This document shows, one piece after another, positions 5,896-10,859 of a DNA stretch of 10,859 nt. The notes under the pieces are model-generated. The model did no database searches and was not told the origin of the DNA. It saw nothing but the letters and a program-made list of their open reading frames with translations. Position numbers and translations under genes: made by a program. Position 1 is the stretch's first letter, and each line of letters starts with the position of its first letter. The stretch is from Bacteroidota bacterium. Lineage in GTDB: Bacteria; Bacteroidota; Bacteroidia; Chitinophagales; Chitinophagaceae. Location: NCBI GenBank assembly GCA_023409675.1, contig JAEYRC010000161.1, positions 1 to 10,859 of the forward strand, in the 5' to 3' direction.

Positions 5896-7356
5896 ATGCT
5901 TACGGTCAGGCAGTCCTCTTCATACGATTGCGATGTGCTGATCGCCGGAGCTGGGCCGGCAGGCAGCGGACTGGCTTTACATCTTGTCCGGCAGGGCGTA
6001 AAGGTGATCGTTGCTGAGGCGGAATGTTTTCCCCGCGATAAAGTTTGTGGTGATGGCGTAAGTCCGGTGGCACTGGCTGAATTAGAGCATCTGGGTATAA
6101 CCGGCACCGATGCATTTAAACAAGCCAACGAAATCAGGCGGGTAGGGTTATTTCTGAAAAATGATCAGGTGATCATTGATTTGTCAAAACCTGATCATCT
6201 GCCACACCATGCCCGCATCATTCCACGCCTGCAACTCGATCATTGGATCGCATCCGCCGCGCAGTCTGCCGGAGTCGACTATATCCAGCGGGCCAGAGTG
6301 GCTGATTTTCGTATATCCGATACCGGTATACATGTAACCGTAAAACATGCCGGCCGGCTAAGGACATTGAAATCGAAAATACTCGTTGGTGCAGATGGCA
6401 CCAATTCCCGTGTTGCGCGGCAATTGAACGGTGCCAAGCCTGCTGAAGAATTCCGCCTTCTTGGACTGCGTTCTTATTTTGATGGAGTGGAAGGACCTGC
6501 AGACCGGGTGGATATTTTTTTCAATGAGGCCTGCTTTCCCGGTATTTTCTGGATGTTCCCGCTTGGTGCAGAACGTGCGAACATCGGGATGGCTATGGTT
6601 GCAAAAACCTATCCTGCAACCGATAAGCATATACAGAATATGTTGCTGCATCAGATCCGTAATGACCCGATGCTTCAGCTTCGGATTGGTAAGGGTAAAA
6701 TGGATGGAAAGATTTCAGGATGGCCGATAAATTTCTATAACCGGAATAAACGCATTGCTGATAATCGAATACTCCTTGTCGGAGACGCTGCGGGGCTCAT
6801 CAATCCGCTCAGTGGTGATGGGATTCAATATGCATTATTGAGTGCCCGCTGGGCATCAGAAGTTATCGTTCAATCGCTGCTTAAAAATGATTTTTCCGCT
6901 GCTACTCTGCAGGCCTATACCCGTAAAATCGAAGCGGAACTCGGATACGACTTTGCCTTGTCAAACCTGTTGGTACAATTTCCGCGCAATAAAGCCCTGG
7001 GTAAACTTTGGTTTAGCATTCTTGAACTGATGATCGCCCGGGCGAAAACCGATAAGGTTTATGCCGATACTGTTGCCGGTATTTTTGAAGGCACTTATCC
7101 TTCCTATAAAGCCCTCAATCATTCCTTTATTTTAAAATCACTGGGGCAGGGGATATGCGGAGTGGAAAGATCACTTGGTACTGTGATTACCCATCCCGAA
7201 AAACTGATCGGGAGCGGGGTGAGCAGTGCCGAACTGCTGATCAACATCCTGACAACAGTGGCCAGGCAAAACAAGGACCAATGGCAGTGGTTGAAGTCGA
7301 CCTTCGAAAAAACACTGCAGGTGGGTGGTCATTTTCTGCGGCATCAGCAGAAATAA
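5896..7356 (+). CDS. Geranylgeranyl-reductase-family FAD oxidoreductase
   Basis: Members of this flavoprotein family reduce double bonds of polyprenyl chains, as in chlorophyll phytyl tails and archaeal lipids. In the 486-residue product, the Rossmann motif GAGPAG is at 18-23. RDKVCGDGVSP (47-57) is the diagnostic family motif with Cys51. GADGTNS (165-171) contributes to FAD binding. PGIFWMFP (215-222) matches the family's substrate-cavity motif. GDAAGLINPLSGDGI (296-310) is the second FAD motif. The region after about 400 is longer than in many family members of around 400 residues and is rich in hydrophobic segments, perhaps for membrane or substrate contact. It starts 2 bases after the polyprenyl synthase stop and is the last gene of the operon. 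The pairing suggests synthesis of a partly or fully saturated isoprenoid, free or lipid-bound; the actual substrate is unknown. Confidence 0.9.
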   Translation: MLTVRQSSSYDCDVLIAGAGPAGSGLALHLVRQGVKVIVAEAECFPRDKVCGDGVSPVALAELEHLGITGTDAFKQANEIRRVGLFLKNDQVIIDLSKPDHLPHHARIIPRLQLDHWIASAAQSAGVDYIQRARVADFRISDTGIHVTVKHAGRLRTLKSKILVGADGTNSRVARQLNGAKPAEEFRLLGLRSYFDGVEGPADRVDIFFNEACFPGIFWMFPLGAERANIGMAMVAKTYPATDKHIQNMLLHQIRNDPMLQLRIGKGKMDGKISGWPINFYNRNKRIADNRILLVGDAAGLINPLSGDGIQYALLSARWASEVIVQSLLKNDFSAATLQAYTRKIEAELGYDFALSNLLVQFPRNKALGKLWFSILELMIARAKTDKVYADTVAGIFEGTYPSYKALNHSFILKSLGQGICGVERSLGTVITHPEKLIGSGVSSAELLINILTTVARQNKDQWQWLKSTFEKTLQVGGHFLRHQQK

Positions 7357-7521
7357 TTTATCAATTTTGAATTTTTGCTGATCAATAAATTTATAAAGCT
7401 CATAAGCGGTGTTTGTTTTTACACGCAACATTCAATCACTTCTGCTGAGTTTTTATAAAACTATTGCATAATGTATTTACAGGTTTAGCGGTAAAAATCC
7501 GGCCGTTTATTGATTCTGATT

Positions 7522-7529
7522 TATATTTG
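7522..7529 (+). promoter_or_regulatory. Bacteroidota -7 promoter box for the SGNH hydrolase gene
   Basis: TATATTTG matches the TAnnTTTG consensus exactly. It lies about 118 bases before the hydrolase start in an AT-rich gap of 290 bases (7357-7646) that holds no other gene. I see no convincing -33 TTTG at the right distance; the TTG at 7510-7512 is too close. The inferred 5' leader contains a 5-bp hairpin (TCCGC/GCGGA, 7554-7569). The start of this gap has only a loose AT-rich inverted repeat (AATTTAT/ATAAATT) and no clear terminator for the operon upstream. Confidence 0.4.
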
Positions 7530-7646
7530 ATACGGTAGCATTATCCGTTTTAATCCGCCATAAAGCGGAAATTTCCCGTAATAGATCAGGAATAAAGAGG
7601 ACGAAGATGCAATTATAGATTTTTAAATTTCCCTGAGCCCTTGAAT

Positions 7647-8756
7647 ATGCTGATAAGAAAAACTGGTTTATCAATTTTATGGTGCGTCATATGTTGTTTT
7701 GTAATGAATCTTCCGGTCTATGCACAACCGGCTTCCACCCGGTACACTAATGCCCGTGACCTCACCCTGATCGGAAAAATTTTTCCGGATGAGCGGGGAT
7801 ACCACCGGGTAGACACCGCCGCGTATAGTACCCTTCCACCTGCGGTAAAACGCCTGTTGACCCATTCTGCCGGTCTGGCGATACGTTTTACCACAAACAG
7901 TTCATATATCGCAGCGAAATGGTGTGTTACGCCGACCCGCCAGTATACCAATATGACCCCGATAGTCAATAAGGGGCTTGATCTTTATATCAAACGAAAT
8001 GGTAAATGGCAGGCAGCCGCGGTTGGCCGACCTGATTCCCTGTGTTCTTCGGCTACGCTTATCCGTAATATGGATTCATCGGTCAAAGAATGCCTGCTTT
8101 ACATGCCGTTATACGATGAGCTCAAACATCTTGAAATCGGGGTTTCACCTGAGGCAGCCATTCAGCCGTCGGAGGATCCTTTTAAACACCGGGTTATTGT
8201 ATATGGGTCGAGTATTGTACACGGTGCTTCCGCTGCACGCCCCGGATTGGCCTATCCGTCAAAACTTTCACGGGAAACGGGTTGGCATTTTCTGAATATG
8301 GGAATGAGTGGCAGCGCAAAAATGGAAAAAGCGGTAGCGGATATGCTTGCGGGCGCGGAGGCTGATGCTTTTGTGCTGGACTGTGTTCCCAATACATCAC
8401 CAGAAGACATTGAAGCTAGAACGGCTTACCTGGTTAATACTATCAGGGCGGCGCATCCGGGCAAGCCGGTTATTGTAGTCGGTACTGTTTTGCGGCAAAC
8501 GGGTTTTTTCGACCGCGTAGTGGGTGAACGGGTACGCCGGCAGAATGAGCAAATACGGGAAGAATTTAACAAACTGATCGCGGAAGGGGTACAGGATATT
8601 TACTTTATTGCAGGAGAAGATTTACTCGGTCATGATCATGAAGGCACCACCGATGGATTGCATCCGAATGACCTGGGTTTTGAGCGGATGGTTCAGATCT
8701 TAAAGCCTGAGCTCACGAAAATCCTTATGCGCTATTCACCGTTTAATGTAAAATAG
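7647..8756 (+). CDS. Secreted SGNH/GDSL hydrolase with N-terminal GxDLY domain
   Basis: The ATG at 7647 is chosen over an in-frame TTG at 7641. It gives a clean signal peptide: basic MLIRK, a hydrophobic core to about residue 23, and cleavage after VYAQ (about 24-27). The 369-residue protein is therefore exported, probably to the periplasm. An N-terminal beta domain (about 35-170) contains GLDLY (110-114), the mark of the GxDLY domain that precedes SGNH esterases in Bacteroidota. The catalytic domain (about 180-362) has block I as GSSIVHG (187-193; nucleophile Ser189, with Ser in place of the usual Asp of GDS), block II Gly in NMGMSG (217-222), block III Asn249 in DCVPN, and block V DGLH (Asp336, His339). 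The fold and triad support an esterase, perhaps removing acyl groups from polysaccharides; the substrate is unknown. It seems to be its own transcription unit. Confidence 0.88.
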   Translation: MLIRKTGLSILWCVICCFVMNLPVYAQPASTRYTNARDLTLIGKIFPDERGYHRVDTAAYSTLPPAVKRLLTHSAGLAIRFTTNSSYIAAKWCVTPTRQYTNMTPIVNKGLDLYIKRNGKWQAAAVGRPDSLCSSATLIRNMDSSVKECLLYMPLYDELKHLEIGVSPEAAIQPSEDPFKHRVIVYGSSIVHGASAARPGLAYPSKLSRETGWHFLNMGMSGSAKMEKAVADMLAGAEADAFVLDCVPNTSPEDIEARTAYLVNTIRAAHPGKPVIVVGTVLRQTGFFDRVVGERVRRQNEQIREEFNKLIAEGVQDIYFIAGEDLLGHDHEGTTDGLHPNDLGFERMVQILKPELTKILMRYSPFNVK

Positions 8757-8771
8757 GGATGAAATCCCTTC
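8755..8771 (+). terminator. Weak hairpin after the SGNH hydrolase
   Basis: AGGGAT (8755-8760) pairs perfectly with ATCCCT (8764-8769) around a GAA loop, and the left arm begins inside the stop codon. Only two T residues follow the stem, so it may be a weak terminator or a 3'-end stabiliser rather than a strong stop. Confidence 0.35.
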
Positions 8772-8842
8772 AATAACATGATGAGCGATCTTCCGGATAT
8801 CAGGTATGAACGATTAGTTACAAATAAAAAAACTTAAAAATT

Positions 8843-9117
8843 ATGAAATGTCCGAATTGTGAAGCAATCCTGGTCATGAGCGAACGCCAGGGTGTAGAAA
8901 TAGATTATTGTCCAAAATGCCGGGGTGTTTGGCTGGATAAGGGAGAGCTGGATAAATAATCGAAAAATCCGCTGAAAATGAACTGCGTTCCCTGGGCAGT
9001 CAGCAACGACCACCGGAGCCTTCACGTGACCAGTACCAGCAGCCTTATCAGCATCCGCATCATCAGAAATACAGAAAGAAAAAAGGCTTTTTGGGTGATT
9101 TTTTCGACTTCGATTAA
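8843..9117 (+). pseudogene. TFIIB-type zinc-ribbon protein, frameshifted
   Basis: The ATG at 8843, after an A-rich leader, opens a frame reading MKCPNC, then YCPKCRGVWLDKGELDK. This is a classic zf-TFIIB zinc ribbon with Cys3, Cys6, Cys23 and Cys26. A premature TAA at 8957-8959 ends it after 38 residues. One extra A in the AAA run at 8954-8956 would restore GELDKIIEKSAENELRSLG and continue to TAA at 9115-9117, giving 91 residues. The restored tail is Gln/Pro/His-rich (QYQQPYQHPHH) and ends in a basic stretch and GFLGDFFDFD. That is the layout of small zf-TFIIB proteins in Bacteroidota. The one-base loss in a homopolymer is either a real mutation, a slippage site or a sequencing error. The intact ribbon alone could still bind zinc. 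The family's role is poorly known. Confidence 0.8.
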
Positions 9118-9146
9118 TTCAAATACATGCGTTTCCTACAATTAAG

Positions 9147-9255
9147 GAATACATTTCCCGCAGATGTCGCAGATTGGAGCTGATTTTCGCAGATATTTGG
9201 CTGTTCATCTGCGCTCATCTGCTAAAAATCAGCGGAATCTGCGGGAAATGTATTC
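9147..9255. repeat. Long inverted repeat with CGCAGAT motifs between convergent genes
   Basis: A perfect 19-bp arm at 9147-9165 (GAATACATTTCCCGCAGAT) has its exact reverse complement at 9237-9255. Inside, CGCAGAT recurs at 9159, 9168 and 9188 on the plus strand; ATCTGCG at 9207 and 9237 and ATCTGCT at 9217 give its complement. The whole element is therefore an imperfect palindrome of 109 bases. It lies between the ends of the zinc-ribbon gene (9117) and the minus-strand small gene (9288), as expected for a bidirectional terminator or a REP-like intergenic element. CGCAGAT-rich intergenic palindromes are, to my knowledge, common in some Bacteroidota genomes. Confidence 0.85.
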
Positions 9256-9277
9256 TCGAAGGGAAATGTATTTCTCG
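9243..9277. repeat. Short tandem direct repeat at the right end of the palindrome
   Basis: GGGAAATGTATTCTCG at 9243-9258 is followed after two bases by GGGAAATGTATTTCTCG at 9261-9277, differing by one inserted T. The right tip of the inverted repeat has therefore been duplicated, possibly by slippage or by insertion of the element. Confidence 0.7.
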
Positions 9278-9287
9278 TCAATAATAA

Positions 9288-9458
9288 TCACGGACCTTCA
9301 CCCGGTTCAGGCGGCTCGGGTGGCCGCAATTCTTCTTCAGTCGGATCGGGTGGCAACTGATCCAGATCTTCTTCTTCAAGTGGTTCGGTTTCAGGTGGGG
9401 TGATCGGTTCATCTGGCGGAGGCCGGTGTGCAGGCGCATGCTTATCTCCTGTATTCAT
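9288..9458 (-). CDS. Small Pro/Glu-rich acidic protein (56 residues), unknown function
   Basis: On the minus strand an ATG at 9458 opens 56 codons to TGA at 9288-9290. The product begins MNTGDKHAPAHRPPPDEP and is rich in Pro, Glu and Asp, with acidic runs (EPLEEEDLDQLP) and a PEPPEPGEGP tail. It has no cysteine, signal peptide or membrane span and is probably disordered. An A-rich leader (CATATAAAAATGCCAT) precedes the start, as elsewhere in the window. It diverges from the AI-2E permease gene at 9607 and converges on the zinc-ribbon gene, with the palindrome between their stops. That tidy arrangement supports a real gene. The low-complexity composition means chance cannot be excluded. Function is unknown. 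Confidence 0.55.
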   Translation of the reverse strand: MNTGDKHAPAHRPPPDEPITPPETEPLEEEDLDQLPPDPTEEELRPPEPPEPGEGP

Positions 9459-9606
9459 ATGGCATTTTTATATGCTTAAAGATACATCCTATTTTCAGGC
9501 AGAAAAAATAACTCCCTTATATAAAAGCCTTTCATACGTCAAATTCCGGCAGGGTTTGATTTTTGATGATTAGTAAAAGGTTATGCTCATCCAAACCTGA
9601 AACCTT
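9459..9606. promoter_or_regulatory. Divergent intergenic region before the AI-2E permease gene
   Basis: This 148-base AT-rich gap separates the minus-strand small gene from the plus-strand permease gene and should hold a promoter for each. A TTTG at 9555-9558 could be a -33 element for the permease gene, but no good TAnnTTTG follows at the expected distance. No hairpin or operator stands out. Confidence 0.3.
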
Positions 9607-10662
9607 ATGTCGATTATCCGAAGTTTTACAGGAAAAGTTTTTTATATACTGTTGCTGGCAGCCGCTTTTGTGCTGTTGATATATGCTTTCGACTTTTTTC
9701 TGCTGGTGTTTGCCAGCCTGTTGTTTGCTGTATTGATCAGTTATGGCGCCAACGGATTGCAGAACAAGACCGGGATGAAATATGGACTGGCGCTGGTGCT
9801 GGTGTTGCTGCTGATGGTGGGAATAATAGTATTGGTGGTCTTATTGATTGGTCCTTCCTTGTCAGACCAGATTGCTGAAATGAAAAAGGCGATTCCGGAG
9901 GCGCTATCTTCCCTGAAGCAACGGTTAGAACAAACGAGCTGGGGTCAGAGTCTGCTGGATGAAATTCCCGACGATCCGGCCAAAATGGTGGGTGATTCTT
10001 CCTCAGCAGTATCAAAAATCACTTCGGTCTTTTCTGCAACGCTTGGCGTAATTGCCAACATTGCCATTGTATTGGTTACCGGAATATTTCTGGCTGCTGA
10101 TCCGGCATTATACCGTGAAGGATTTGTTCGGTTATTTCCGGTAGGGCAGCGTGCACGTATGCGGGAAGTGCTGATTAAATGTTACCTGACACTGAGTTCA
10201 TGGCTGATGGCTAAATTCATCAGTATGGCTATCGTGGGAATCGCCACCGGGGTCGGATTAACACTGATGGGTATGCCGATGGCATGGGCCCTCGCGTTGA
10301 TTGCGTTTCTGTTTGCTTTTATTCCAAATATAGGACCTTATATCGCGCTGGCTCCTGCGGTTTTAATCGGACTAATGCAAGGCAACAATATGGCGCTGTA
10401 TGTACTGATGTTGTATTTTGGCATTCAGATCGTAGAGAGCTATCTTATAACTCCACTGATCGAGAAAAAGATGGTCTCGATACCACCTGCGCTCATGTTG
10501 TTATGGCAGGTATTGATGGGCATTTTCGCCGGTATAGCCGGACTTTTCCTGGCAACACCGGTGCTGGCTGCCTGCATGGTGCTGGTTCAGGAGTTATATA
10601 TCAAAGATAAACTGGAAAGAGATGAGCCGGGGCTGATCAGTGCGGAAGGAGGGGTTAATTAA
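9607..10662 (+). CDS. AI-2E family transporter (permease)
   Basis: The 351-residue inner-membrane protein has about eight hydrophobic spans: two at 12-45, then 59-81, 143-165, 203-222, 227-257, 260-283 and 298-327. The soluble region at about 85-140 between the third and fourth spans is characteristic of the family. The signature FIPNIGPYIALAPA (238-251) and the later PLIEKKMVSIPP (283-294) match AI-2E family (PF01594) conserved motifs. Members include E. coli TqsA (autoinducer-2 export) and PerM-type proteins, and others have been linked to sodium/proton exchange. The family name therefore does not establish an autoinducer substrate, and no luxS or other quorum-sensing gene is nearby. The ATG at 9607 follows CAAACCTGAAACCTT. 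No clear terminator follows the stop. Confidence 0.92.
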   Translation: MSIIRSFTGKVFYILLLAAAFVLLIYAFDFFLLVFASLLFAVLISYGANGLQNKTGMKYGLALVLVLLLMVGIIVLVVLLIGPSLSDQIAEMKKAIPEALSSLKQRLEQTSWGQSLLDEIPDDPAKMVGDSSSAVSKITSVFSATLGVIANIAIVLVTGIFLAADPALYREGFVRLFPVGQRARMREVLIKCYLTLSSWLMAKFISMAIVGIATGVGLTLMGMPMAWALALIAFLFAFIPNIGPYIALAPAVLIGLMQGNNMALYVLMLYFGIQIVESYLITPLIEKKMVSIPPALMLLWQVLMGIFAGIAGLFLATPVLAACMVLVQELYIKDKLERDEPGLISAEGGVN

Positions 10663-10859
10663 ACTTTCTGTCAATTTCTTATTGATCAAACAGATTCCTT
10701 TTCCAACTGCTACAGGTAATCGTAGTATTCGGACTTTCAAATCCCGTAAGCTGCAGGAAAAGAATTTTTTTACTGATATTGAAGCCGCCCACTCAGCAGC
10801 TGAAAAAAATCCTAACTTAACAGCCCTTGAAATGTATAATGGCATTTCAATCGGGTTAA
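10640..10859 (+). CDS. Possible open frame running off the right edge
   Basis: A plus-strand frame stays open from 10637 to the end of the window. There is no ATG near its start: candidates are GTG 10640, an ATT at 10658 (6 bases after a GGAGG at 10647-10651) and TTG 10682. The peptide (QIPFPTATGNRSIRTFKSRK, later FFTDIEAAHSAAEKNP) has ordinary protein composition. It would overlap the permease gene by up to 23 bases. I recognise no family, and the minus strand is also open here, so the call is tentative. Confidence 0.35.
   Translation, partial: MRKEGLIKLSVNFLLIKQIPFPTATGNRSIRTFKSRKLQEKNFFTDIEAAHSAAEKNPNLTALEMYNGISIGL

Noticed and set aside
1626..7356. Encapsulin-type or gas-vesicle-type compartment
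   Set aside because: None of the five unknown proteins shows the length or motifs of an encapsulin (HK97-fold) shell or of GvpA; the terpenoid-enzyme link alone is not enough.
7357..7420. AT-rich inverted repeat AATTTAT/ATAAATT after the reductase gene as a terminator
   Set aside because: Only 7 A/T pairs close a loop of more than 20 bases, and no T tract follows.
8834..9025. Minus-strand open frame opposite the zinc-ribbon gene
   Set aside because: It is antisense to the clear CPNC/CPKC zinc ribbon and has no features of its own.
9164..9403. Plus-strand open frame of 79 codons across the palindrome
   Set aside because: It is a translation of the CGCAGAT inverted repeat and of the antisense of the Pro/Glu-rich small gene, with no protein-like features.
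10594..10845. Minus-strand open frame of 83 codons at the right end
   Set aside because: It overlaps the end of the well-supported AI-2E permease gene and shows no recognisable feature. The plus-strand frame here looks somewhat more protein-like, though neither is certain.

Overview
The window looks like chromosomal DNA from a member of the Bacteroidota, most likely a Chitinophagales- or Sphingobacteriales-type organism. This is inferred from the A-rich leaders before start codons with few Shine-Dalgarno sequences, one perfect TAnnTTTG -7 box, a CGCAGAT-rich inverted repeat of a kind I associate with these genomes, and the protein families present. There are no rRNA, tRNA, CRISPR or transposase genes.

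Left part (1-1471): the last codons of an unidentified gene, then dapA (lysine/diaminopimelate synthesis) closed by a compact hairpin terminator. A convergent minus-strand gene encodes a four-helix membrane protein of unknown function.

Centre (1626-7356): the most interesting region, a tight seven-gene plus-strand operon. Five genes are of unknown function. The first encodes a small protein with an octapeptide repeat. The next four encode proteins that share a cytoplasmic immunoglobulin-like beta-sandwich domain (L-x-P-G ... P ... G-x-Y signature); three of them also carry an amphipathic helical N-terminus. They are followed, with gaps of 7 and 2 bases, by a polyprenyl diphosphate synthase and a geranylgeranyl-reductase-type flavoprotein. 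The two enzymes should make a long isoprenoid and saturate it. The unknown proteins lack signal peptides and could be a scaffold or coat for the enzymes or for their hydrophobic product. That role is inference; the gene grouping and the shared domain are visible in the sequence.

Right part (7357-10859): a 290-base AT-rich gap with a -7 promoter box precedes a secreted SGNH/GDSL esterase with an N-terminal GxDLY domain. Then comes a small TFIIB-type zinc-ribbon gene broken by a one-base deletion in an A run, and a 109-base imperfect palindrome with 19-bp perfect ends. That palindrome sits exactly between the ends of two convergent genes, the second being a 56-codon Pro/Glu-rich minus-strand gene. 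An AI-2E-family permease gene follows, and a possible open frame runs off the right edge.
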